The notes below the pieces were generated by a model. It made no database searches, had not been told where the DNA came from, and saw only the letters and a program-made list of their open reading frames with translations. Of a DNA stretch of 64,000 nucleotides, positions 55,556 through 63,115 are shown in pieces. Numbering within the stretch: the first letter of the stretch is position 1; each line of letters opens with the position of its first letter. The translations under genes and the position numbers were made by a program. Source of the stretch: an uncultured Lachnospiraceae bacterium. Its GTDB lineage: Bacteria > Bacillota > Clostridia > Lachnospirales > Lachnospiraceae. The stretch spans positions 1 through 64,000 of the forward strand of contig CAJUFL010000014.1 in the NCBI GenBank assembly GCA_910585605.1. The letters are read 5' to 3'.

Positions 55556-56572
55556 ATGTCGTACAAAAAGGGAATCAATCTGGGAGGATATTTTTCACAG
55601 TGTGTACATACAAATGAGCATTATGAAAGCTTTATCTGTGAAAAGGATATTGTGCAGATTGCAAAATGGGGATTTGACCATGTACGTGTTCCCATGGATT
55701 ATGAGTTTCTGGAAAGTGAGGAGGGAAAGCCAAAGGAAGAAAATTTTCTGCTGTTAGAACGGCTTCTTAAATGGTGCAGGCAGTCAAACTTAAGTGTGAT
55801 ACTGGATCTGCATAAGACACCGGGATATGATTTTAATGATGCAGAAATAGAAGGGAAAAATAATCTGTTTGAGAGTTCTTCTCTACAGGAACGGTTCCTG
55901 GCATTATGGAAAATGCTGGCTAGGCGTTTTGGCGGTAATCAGGATATTGCATTTGAATTGTTAAATGAGGTAGTCAATCCTGAATTTGCAAAGCCATGGA
56001 ACCGGCTGATAGACAGAGCTGTCAAGACAATCCGGGAAGTTACGGAGGATACACTAATCATATACGGAGGTGTAGAGTGGAACAGTGTTAAAAGTGTACC
56101 GCTTTTGGAAAAACCGTTGGATAGCAATATTATGTATACATTTCATTATTATGAACCCCTTTTGTTTACACACCAGAAAGCGGCGTGGGTCCAGGCTATG
56201 AAACCGGATGAAGATATTCCATATCCTGATGACATGAAATGGTATAAAGAAAAATCACAGCAGCTGGGCTTACAGGGGAAACCTGTTACGGAATCAAAAG
56301 CCGTAACCATGGGTGTGGAATTTCATGAAGAAATGATGGAAACAGCGATTAAGCATTGCAAACAGGCAGGTGTAAAACTGTACTGTGGTGAGTTTGGCGT
56401 AATTGATCAGGCAGCAGAGGAGGATACAAGACGCTGGTATCAGGATATCATTACATTATTTGAGAAGTATGGAATCGGATATGCATTATGGAATTATAAA
56501 GAAAAGGATTTTGGGTTTGCAGGGAAACATTATGACAGTGCCAGGGAAATACTGATCGGAGACAGGATTTAA
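55556..56572 (+). CDS. Glycoside hydrolase family 5, cytoplasmic
   Basis: The 338-residue protein is a GH5 TIM barrel. The acid/base is Glu138 in LLNEVVNPEF and the nucleophile is Glu279 in YCGEFGV; DLHKTPG and TFHYYEPLLFTHQ are other conserved loops. There is no signal peptide, so it acts inside the cell, probably on short beta-glucan oligosaccharides made by the secreted GH16 encoded 39 bases downstream. AGGAGGGCGAAT is 5 to 8 bases before the ATG. An AraC gene is divergent. Confidence 0.9.
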   Translation: MSYKKGINLGGYFSQCVHTNEHYESFICEKDIVQIAKWGFDHVRVPMDYEFLESEEGKPKEENFLLLERLLKWCRQSNLSVILDLHKTPGYDFNDAEIEGKNNLFESSSLQERFLALWKMLARRFGGNQDIAFELLNEVVNPEFAKPWNRLIDRAVKTIREVTEDTLIIYGGVEWNSVKSVPLLEKPLDSNIMYTFHYYEPLLFTHQKAAWVQAMKPDEDIPYPDDMKWYKEKSQQLGLQGKPVTESKAVTMGVEFHEEMMETAIKHCKQAGVKLYCGEFGVIDQAAEEDTRRWYQDIITLFEKYGIGYALWNYKEKDFGFAGKHYDSAREILIGDRI

Positions 56573-56611
56573 TGATTTGTAAGATCTGGCAGTACAGAAA
56601 GGAGATAAGTT

Positions 56612-59600
56612 ATGAGGAATGGAAAAAAAGTAATGGCAACTGCTTTGGCATTCGTTTTGACCTGTAGTCTGGCAATGCCACCGGTGCAGGCAGCATCAAA
56701 AAAGACAGGTAAAAAAGTTGTAAGCGTTACGATAACAAAACCAGATACCAGTGTATTGGTATTAAAAAAGAAAAAGAAATATAAGCTGACAACAAAGGTA
56801 AAAACAACAGGGAAAATAAGCAAAAAAGTAACCTATAAAAGTTCAAATAAAAAAGTGGTAAAGGTAAGCAGCAAAGGACAGTTGACCGCAGTGAAAAACG
56901 GTACTGCAAAGATTACCGTTAAGAGCAAGGCAGACAAAAAGAAAAAAGATGTACTGACTGTGAAAGTCGGAACACCTGTCACAAAGGTAAGTTTAAACCA
57001 GAAAAGTATTGTAGGAAAAGAAGGAACGACACAGAATCTGACGGCTGTCGTGTCACCAAAGAAAGCAACAGTCAAAAAGGTTTCTTTTAAGAGCAGTAAT
57101 AAAGAAGTGGCAACGGTTGATGCAAAGGGTAACGTAAGTCTTTTAAAAAAGGGGACAGCAGTTATTACTGCTACAGCAATGGATGGTAACGGAAAAACAG
57201 CAGTATGTAATGTAGTTGTGGAGGAAAATGCAGGTGGTAATGAGCCGTCAAATCCACAACCGCAGCCAGAAAAACCGGAAAAACCGCAGCCAGAAAAACC
57301 GCAGCCGGAAACACCCAAAGACTCTTATAAGCTTGTCTGGAAGGATGAGTTTGAAGGAGACAGTCTGAATACAGAAGACTGGAATTATGAATATCATGAA
57401 CCGGGCTGGGTAAACAGCGAGCTACAGGAATATGTAGACAGTGAGGAAAATATATTTTTGAAAGATGGAGCACTCGTAATTAAGGCTGTGAAGTCTGTGG
57501 ATGAAGAGGGGAATATCCATTATACATCAGGGCGAATCAATACTCAGAAAAAGCATGATTTTAAATATGGAAAATTTGAGGCAAAAGTAAAAGTGCCGGA
57601 GGGACAAGGATTTCTGCCTGCGTTCTGGATGATGCCGACAGACGAGAACTTGTATGGACAATGGCCGAAGTGTGGTGAGATAGATATCATGGAGGTTATG
57701 GGACAAAATAATAAGAAGGTATATGGTACTATTCATTATGGAGAACCGCACAGAGAGAGCCAGGGCACTCATATTTTAACGGAAGGGAATTATTCGGATG
57801 ATTATCATGTATTTTCCTGTGAATGGGAGCCCGGTAAGATTAGATGGTATGTAGATGGTGTGATGTATCATGAAGAGAGTGACTGGTATTCTGCCAAGGC
57901 AGGTCAGGGTACTGTAAGTTATCCGGCACCATTTGACCAGCCATTTTATCTGATTCTTAATCTTGCAGTAGGCGGAAGCTGGGTAGGAAATCCGGATGAG
58001 ACGACAAGCTTTGACAATGCGGCTTTAGTTGTGGATTATGTTAAGGTTTATCAGAAGGATGAGTCAGAATATGATGAAAATGTTAAAAAGCCAGAAAAGG
58101 AAGTAATCTTAAGGGATCCGGATGCCAATGGAAATTATGTTATCAACGGTGATTTTGCAGAGGCAGAGAATTTGGAAGATGAAGAAAACTGGGCATTTAT
58201 GACAGCATTAGGCGGTGAAGCACAGGCAGCGATAGCGGATAATGCCATAAAGATAACGACAGATAACGAGGGTACGGTGGATTATAGTGTACAGCTTGTG
58301 CAGGCAGGCCTTCCTTTTGAAAAAGGTGCAACCTATGAAGTTTCGTTTGATGCAATGGCTTCAGAGAGCAGAACGATGAAAACATCAATAAAGGCTCCGG
58401 ATTATGGATATGCAGAATATATGTCATCAAAGACGGTGGAACTTGGAACAGATAAGCAGTCTTATTCGTATGAGTTTAAGATGACAAATGATTCAGATGC
58501 TAACGGACGACTGGAATTTAACATGGGTGCGGCAGGCTCTACAGCTGATATATGCATCAGTAATGTAAAGATCAAGAAGATAAAAGCTGCTGATCCTAAT
58601 GAGGTAGAAGAAAAGACCATTCTGGCAGACGGTAACCATGTTTATAACGGTGGTTTCCAGGAAGGTGAAGGGCGTCTCGGATATTGGGAAATTACTAATA
58701 ATGCAGAGGCACAGATTATGGTTACAAATGTAAATGCAGACCGCCGGTTGAAGGTTACGGTTGACCGTGAAGGCGCAAAAGCAGAGGATGTATTGGTAAA
58801 ACAGTCAGGTCTGGCCCTTGCAGGTGAAATGAAATATGCACTGTCTTTTGAAGCACAGGCAGATGCTCCTAAAAGTATGAAGATAATGGTAGCCGGACAG
58901 GAATTAGAGGCAGAACTTACAGAGGACACGAAAACATACGAATTTAAAATCACAACAGAACAAGGATTGACCAACAAAGATATTGTATTCTATATGGGAG
59001 AAAAAGGTACAATATATCTTGATAATATAAGGCTTGTTGAGGATACCTTAATTAAAAATGGTTCCTTTGATGCAGGATTTGCAGGATATGAATGGTATGC
59101 GGATTCTTCCGCAGATGCTACCCATGTTGTAGACAGTCTGAATGAGAGTAATGCAGCTGATTTTACTATTAAGAATACCGGTGATCAGGATTGGAAAATC
59201 CAGATGAAGCAGAATAACATAAATCTCATAAAAGGGACCTGGTATAAATTAAGCTTTAAGGCGAAATCTTCTTTGGAAAGAAAAATCCGTGTTATTATGC
59301 AGGGCGGAGAAGATAAAGACTGGGCAGTTTATTCCGGAGAAAATACAGTTTCTCTTACAAGTGAATACCAGACTTTTGACAAAACATTCCAGATGACAGC
59401 CGATACAGATCCGGAAGCATTTTTGAGTATCTGCCTGGGGGCTGTGGATGGAGACCAGATTACACAGCAGCATAGGGTATGTATTGATGATATCAGCTTA
59501 GAAGAGGTGGAAGCACCGCCGCTGCCGGAAATACCAACAGGGGAAAATCTTCTTAAAAATGGAGATTTTGCAAACGGTGAAGAAAACTGGGAGAGTACAG

Positions 59601-59995
59601 TTGCAGCTCCGGGTGAGGCAGAGGTTACATTTGCAGAACAAAAAGCAGTGTTTAGTATCGCAAATGTAGGAACAGCAGACTGGAATGTACAGTTAAAACA
59701 GGCAGGGCTTACATTGGAAGAGGGATGTAGTTACACAGTAAGTTTGAAAGCATCGTCAACAGAGTCCAGAACGATAAAGCTGGCTATGTTAAGCAGTACG
59801 TATGCATATTATGGCGGTCAGGATATTACTTTAGAAGCAGGAGAAGAACAGGATATTTCATTTACCTTTACAATGAATGAAATGACAGATACAGCAGTTG
59901 CCATGGTTATCTCTATGGGAAAGATAGAAGAACAGGAAACACCCGTTTCTGATATCACATTATCAGATATTTCTCTGGTAAAAAATGTAGAATAA
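56612..59995 (+). CDS. Secreted multidomain GH16 beta-1,3(4)-glucanase
   Basis: The 1,127-residue protein starts with a signal peptide (cleavage after VQA, about 28). Two Lys-rich Big_2 Ig-like domains (about 32-120 and 121-208) precede a Pro/Glu linker (QPEKPEKPQPEK). The GH16 domain (about 238-490) contains the catalytic motif E356-I-D-I-M-E361 within KCGEIDIMEVMG and WVNSELQEY, typical of laminarinase-like enzymes. Four carbohydrate-binding modules of CBM4/9 type follow, each starting (I/L)x(N)G-x-F (VINGDF, VYNGGF, LIKNGSF, LLKNGDF). No sortase motif or SLH domain is present, so anchoring may rely on the basic Ig domains. GAAAGGAG precedes the ATG. Confidence 0.93.
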   Translation: MRNGKKVMATALAFVLTCSLAMPPVQAASKKTGKKVVSVTITKPDTSVLVLKKKKKYKLTTKVKTTGKISKKVTYKSSNKKVVKVSSKGQLTAVKNGTAKITVKSKADKKKKDVLTVKVGTPVTKVSLNQKSIVGKEGTTQNLTAVVSPKKATVKKVSFKSSNKEVATVDAKGNVSLLKKGTAVITATAMDGNGKTAVCNVVVEENAGGNEPSNPQPQPEKPEKPQPEKPQPETPKDSYKLVWKDEFEGDSLNTEDWNYEYHEPGWVNSELQEYVDSEENIFLKDGALVIKAVKSVDEEGNIHYTSGRINTQKKHDFKYGKFEAKVKVPEGQGFLPAFWMMPTDENLYGQWPKCGEIDIMEVMGQNNKKVYGTIHYGEPHRESQGTHILTEGNYSDDYHVFSCEWEPGKIRWYVDGVMYHEESDWYSAKAGQGTVSYPAPFDQPFYLILNLAVGGSWVGNPDETTSFDNAALVVDYVKVYQKDESEYDENVKKPEKEVILRDPDANGNYVINGDFAEAENLEDEENWAFMTALGGEAQAAIADNAIKITTDNEGTVDYSVQLVQAGLPFEKGATYEVSFDAMASESRTMKTSIKAPDYGYAEYMSSKTVELGTDKQSYSYEFKMTNDSDANGRLEFNMGAAGSTADICISNVKIKKIKAADPNEVEEKTILADGNHVYNGGFQEGEGRLGYWEITNNAEAQIMVTNVNADRRLKVTVDREGAKAEDVLVKQSGLALAGEMKYALSFEAQADAPKSMKIMVAGQELEAELTEDTKTYEFKITTEQGLTNKDIVFYMGEKGTIYLDNIRLVEDTLIKNGSFDAGFAGYEWYADSSADATHVVDSLNESNAADFTIKNTGDQDWKIQMKQNNINLIKGTWYKLSFKAKSSLERKIRVIMQGGEDKDWAVYSGENTVSLTSEYQTFDKTFQMTADTDPEAFLSICLGAVDGDQITQQHRVCIDDISLEEVEAPPLPEIPTGENLLKNGDFANGEENWESTVAAPGEAEVTFAEQKAVFSIANVGTADWNVQLKQAGLTLEEGCSYTVSLKASSTESRTIKLAMLSSTYAYYGGQDITLEAGEEQDISFTFTMNEMTDTAVAMVISMGKIEEQETPVSDITLSDISLVKNVE

Positions 59996-60024
59996 ATGTA
60001 AGATATATAGAATCGTTATAAGAA

Positions 60025-60059
60025 AGAACCACCTTGTGAAATACAGGGTGGTTCTTTTT
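60025..60059. terminator. Terminator after the GH16 gene
   Basis: AGAACCACCTTGT pairs with ACAGGGTGGTTCT (one G-U) around a 5-base loop, followed by TTTT. Confidence 0.85.
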
Positions 60060-60108
60060 GTATACATCAGCTGAAAAATGGTAAATGGGTTGGTTTAAGC
60101 CAGGGAAG

Positions 60109-60705
60109 TTACCGTAAAACCTGTATGGCAAATGCGGTTGTCTGGGGAGGAATGCTTGCAGTCATAAAAGATGCATGCTCTACCCGGACTCTGATTCCCG
60201 GCACCAGTAAAGAGAGCGGGATTCTTCTGCCTGAGGAATTGCTGATTACCGTTTCCGGTGACAGATTAAAACGGATAGCGGAAGCGGGATTGAAATTGTT
60301 CATGGTTACAATATAATTTCCCCGGTTGTTTACTTCTATAATTCTTCCTGTTGTCGTTTCATTTCTGACATTTCTTCTGACCACCCGGATCAGAAATGCC
60401 TGTGCCTGAGGAGGGATGCTTCTTGTCATGACGGAGGAAAAAGAAGCATCTACGATCATGCCACGTTCCAGTTCATTGGCACGGAGGTTTCTGCCCCTCT
60501 CATCATGAATGATCGTATTGCTGTCCACCACTAAGCGAACCAGGTCTTCCGGTCTGGCACAGCCGATACAGTCACTATAGGAAATAGTGACAAAGGTTGT
60601 ATTACGGTCTCTGGTAATTTCTTCGATTCTTGCAGAAAAGACCCGGATAACATCCCGGTTGGGAATGGGAAATGGAGGAAGATTATAAGTGAATTGGTTG
60701 TTCAT
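60109..60705 (-). CDS. Hypothetical protein with an internal duplication
   Basis: I do not recognise a named family with confidence. The 198-residue protein contains two related halves of about 75 residues. Each begins with a variable strand and ends with a common pattern: RGRNLRANELERGMIVDASFSS...RSIPPQAQAFLIRVV in the first and SGRRIPLSLLVPGIRVRVEHAS...ASIPPQTTAFAIQVL in the second. The D/S-x-x-G-R, L-x-x-G-x-x-V-x-V and IPPQ-x-x-A-F motifs are shared; the pattern resembles DUF5666-like small beta barrels. There is no signal peptide or membrane segment. It may be cytoplasmic or spore-associated; no function is proposed. Confidence 0.7.
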   Translation of the reverse strand: MNNQFTYNLPPFPIPNRDVIRVFSARIEEITRDRNTTFVTISYSDCIGCARPEDLVRLVVDSNTIIHDERGRNLRANELERGMIVDASFSSVMTRSIPPQAQAFLIRVVRRNVRNETTTGRIIEVNNRGNYIVTMNNFNPASAIRFNLSPETVISNSSGRRIPLSLLVPGIRVRVEHASFMTASIPPQTTAFAIQVLR

Positions 60706-60766
60706 GTGATTACCTGATTTGTCGGATTTTACTATTTATAATATGCGTGAAAGAAAATTATGTTTA

Positions 60767-60957
60767 TTTCCGCGAGCAACGAGCCAAGTGACTGCTTGCA
60801 GGCATTTGGCGACTGCCGCAAGGGTTGCTGAACATCCGGTGGATGTTCGTTTAGCAAGGACCGAAGCGGAGCGTAGACCAAATACCCCGCCCCTCTGGGG
60901 CGAACTTGCTAAAAAGAATCTAGGACATGCCCCGTTGCTTGCTACGGGGTATTTGAC
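60767..60957. repeat. Dispersed structured intergenic repeat, copy 2
   Basis: It begins TTCCGCGAGCAACGAGCC and ends ACGGGGTATTTGAC. It matches copy 1 at 18536-18674 in order: GAGCCAAGTG...CTTGCA, then CAAATACCCCGC (60879-60890), GGGGCGAACTTGCTAAA, ACATGCCCCGTTGCTTGCTA and the GGGGTATTTGAC end. Relative to copy 1 it has about 50 extra bases after GCAAGGG, with TTGCTGAACATCC / GGATGTTCGTTTAGCA able to form a hairpin. It lies upstream of rtcB. Confidence 0.7.
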
Positions 60958-61113
60958 TTCCGCAGGAAATGTGCAGGCAGGCGAGCTTTCCCGGATATTA
61001 TTAGCTGCGTGATGGGCATGATTTTAAGTTCGCAACTTTTTTGAAATGAAAAATTTACCAATACAGAATAGAATAGCATTATCAAACAGAGAACATGTAA
61101 GGAGGGAAAGACA
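60958..61113. other. Leader region of rtcB
   Basis: Besides the repeat, the 408-base gap before rtcB holds only this AT-rich stretch. TTGAAA and CAGAAT 17 bases apart are a weak sigma-A candidate. A sigma-54 promoter (GG-N10-GC), as used by rtcB in enterobacteria, is not visible. Confidence 0.3.
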
Positions 61114-62346
61114 ATGTTTGTATTATTTAATGAGAACACAAGATATCCGGTAAAGGTATGGTTAGAGGATGAGAGCAGGATTGAGGAGAACTGCCTGGAA
61201 CAGGCATATCATTTGTCAAACCTTCCATTTATACATAAATGGGTTTGTCTGATGCCGGATACTCACGCAGGAAAGGGAATGCCTATCGGAGGAGTGATTG
61301 CCGCAAAGGATGTAATCATTCCTAACGCAGTGGGTGTGGATATCGGATGTGGAATGGTGTTTACTGCTACAAATGTAAAAGTAGCAGATATCAGGGAAAT
61401 TCAGACCGGAAATGGAAGCCTGATACAGTCCATGATTGGGAGTATTATGCGTTCGGTGCCTTTAGGAACAGAGAGGTATAAAAAACCACAGGATTCGCAG
61501 GTTTTAGACCGTGCTAAGAAAGAAATGGAAAAATATGAGGGAAATGCAGAACTGGTGCACCTGATTGACGAAGGATACTATCAGGTAGGAACCTTGGGCG
61601 GTGGAAATCATTTTATTGAACTTCAGGAAGACGAAAACGGCTATCTCTGTATTATGATTCATTCTGGAAGCCGCCATCTTGGAAAGGCAATATGTGATTA
61701 TTTTCACAAGACGGCAAGGGAATTAAACAGAAAATGGTACAGTGCAGTACCGGATGGATATCATCTGGCATTTTTGCCGGTACAGTCCGGGGAGGGAAAA
61801 CAATATATCAACTGGATGCAGCTTGCTATGGACTATGCCTTTGAAAACAGGGAGCATATGTTACAGGCAGTCTGCAAAATTGTAAAAGAACAGATTGAAA
61901 AGTATACAGGCGGTACGGTGGAATTTACGGACCAAATCAACTGTCATCACAATTATGCATCCCTTGAGAACCATTATGGAGAAAATGTCTGGGTGCACCG
62001 GAAAGGTGCCACCAGAGTAAGGGAGGGTGAAATGGCAGTTATTCCGGGAGCCATGGGTTCTTACAGTTATGTGGTAGAGGGAAAAGGAAATCCGGAAACC
62101 TTTTACACATCTTCCCACGGAGCCGGCAGGTGTTACTCCAGAAGCGGTGCCATGGCGGCATTTACTACGGAAGAGGTAATGGTAGATTTGAAGGAACAGG
62201 GTGTAATACTCGGTAAACGGAAGAAAAATGATGTTGCGGAGGAATGCCGGTTTGCCTACAAAGATATTGATGAAGTCATGGAACAGCAAAAAGATATGGT
62301 AACCCCTGTCAGAAAATTAAAGACAGTGGGCGTGGTGAAAGGATAA
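61114..62346 (+). CDS. rtcB: RtcB RNA ligase
   Basis: The 410-residue protein matches RtcB, which joins RNA 2',3'-cyclic phosphate or 3'-phosphate ends to 5'-OH ends using GTP and manganese. Metal ligands are visible: Asp76 and Cys79 in GVDIGCGM, Asn and His in GGGNHFIEL, His in MIHSGSRHLG. The His that carries GMP is in SSHGAGR near the C-terminus, preceded by NCHHNY and HRKGAT. Length is close to E. coli RtcB (about 408). AAGGAGG lies 8 to 9 bases before the ATG. No rtcA, rtcR or archease gene is in the window; a structured RNA region and a slipin gene follow. Confidence 0.95.
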   Translation: MFVLFNENTRYPVKVWLEDESRIEENCLEQAYHLSNLPFIHKWVCLMPDTHAGKGMPIGGVIAAKDVIIPNAVGVDIGCGMVFTATNVKVADIREIQTGNGSLIQSMIGSIMRSVPLGTERYKKPQDSQVLDRAKKEMEKYEGNAELVHLIDEGYYQVGTLGGGNHFIELQEDENGYLCIMIHSGSRHLGKAICDYFHKTARELNRKWYSAVPDGYHLAFLPVQSGEGKQYINWMQLAMDYAFENREHMLQAVCKIVKEQIEKYTGGTVEFTDQINCHHNYASLENHYGENVWVHRKGATRVREGEMAVIPGAMGSYSYVVEGKGNPETFYTSSHGAGRCYSRSGAMAAFTTEEVMVDLKEQGVILGKRKKNDVAEECRFAYKDIDEVMEQQKDMVTPVRKLKTVGVVKG

Positions 62347-62400
62347 GATTTCAAGAAAGAAGTTTCTGACCGCAAGGAAATATGAGGCGGACAGAGAAAT

Positions 62401-62430
62401 GATAATAACCCGCAAAGCGGGATTATTATA
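62401..62430 (+). other. Strong hairpin directly after rtcB
   Basis: ATAATAACCCGC and GCGGG-A-TTATTAT form a 12-bp stem with one bulged A and an AAA loop, 55 bases after the rtcB stop. It lacks a U-tract, so it is more likely an RNA-processing or stability element than a simple terminator. Confidence 0.55.
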
Positions 62431-62439
62431 GATATAGAA

Positions 62440-62690
62440 GGAACTATTTGCGTGGGTGTCGGGGAAAATCCCCTGCCCTGCGGTGCCGGTACATTATACA
62501 GGGTATTCCATAGTCCTTCCGATACTGCGTTTGTAAAACGCGGACCTATTAAGGGAATAGGTTTCACTTGTGTTGTCGGTGGTTCGATTCCACCCCGCCA
62601 AAGCGGTAGCTCAGCTGGTAGAGTGCACAATCAAAAAAGTGGCATAGACTTTTTAAGTCAGGCGGTTCGAATCCGTAAAAAATCAAGAAG
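62440..62690 (+). ncRNA. tRNA-like structured RNA between rtcB and slipin
   Basis: No long credible coding frame is present, but the plus strand shows a chain of paired elements. A first domain is closed by GGAACTAT / ATAGTCC (62440-62447 / 62510-62516), with hairpin GGGG-AAAAT-CCCC (62461-62473). An anticodon-like arm follows: TGCGT, loop TTGTAAA with GTA in anticodon position, ACGCG (62526-62542). Next is a variable-arm-like hairpin ACCTATT / AATAGGT (62544-62562). T arm 1 is GGTGG-TTCGATT-CCACC (62578-62594). CCGC-CAAA-GCGG (62595-62606) is a short acceptor-like stem. Then TA and a D arm GCTC-AGCTGGTA-GAGT (62609-62624), a hairpin AAAAAGT / ACTTTTT (62634-62654), and T arm 2 GGCGG-TTCGAAT-CCGT (62661-62676). 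No complete cloverleaf with a 7-bp acceptor forms. It could be a Y RNA-type tRNA mimic, a regulatory leader for slipin, or decayed tRNA genes; the first is favoured by the context. Confidence 0.65.
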
Positions 62691-62694
62691 GATA

Positions 62695-62862
62695 GTGTAT
62701 TCCTCCTATCTATCCGGATTTCCCGGAGCAGATCAGTTATTTGCTGATTCATACAGCGGATACAAGACTGCTTTAGGAAAAGTATAGGGAAAGTGTCTGA
62801 TTACCTGAAAGCTTGGGGATACCGCAGACAGATTCTACAGGACAGCAAAGGTATCTGTTGAA
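62695..62862 (+). pseudogene. Possible remnant of a small coding region
   Basis: Two joined frames give protein-like text: PIYPDFPEQISYLLIHTADTRLL, which runs into a TAG near 62777, then after a shift DYLKAWGYRRQILQDSKG to a TGA near 62862. The codon choice is gene-like and the strings resemble a small helical protein, but I do not recognise it and there is no start signal. It could equally be chance translation of structured RNA. Confidence 0.25.
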
Positions 62863-63115
62863 AATTGGAATTGTTTTTTGTATAAAACCTGACAGAAAAC
62901 AGAAAAATTTTCAAAACACCAGCGTCCTCCTGTAAAATCCAATGCTGAACCGGCTTTCCGTAATGAAATGCTGATGGGAGGAATAGGCTGTCTGAAAACA
63001 AAGCAGCAGTCAATTTTGCAGATATATATAGTGACAGGCAATTGTAAAACTATGTTTTCGAAATAAGGAGTTTCGCAATTACCTGATAAATGGTGATAGT
63101 GAAAGGAGATAGAGT
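62863..63115. other. AT-rich leader before the slipin gene
   Basis: Rest of the 769-base gap between rtcB and slipin. I see no further RNA fold or gene. CAGTCAATTTTGCAGA (about 63006-63021) resembles half of the palindromic repeat seen at 1079. GAAAGGAG (63101-63108) is the slipin ribosome site. Confidence 0.35.

Noticed and set aside
62578..62676. A normal functional tRNA gene
   Set aside because: T and D arms are good but no 7-bp acceptor stem or standard anticodon arm at normal spacing can be formed; it is described as tRNA-like.
62452..62787. 111-codon frame across the RNA region after rtcB
   Set aside because: Its strings (for example GGSIPPRQSGSSAGR) are what T-arm and D-arm sequences give when translated; the opposite strand gives GGIEPPTTQ, another typical tRNA shadow.
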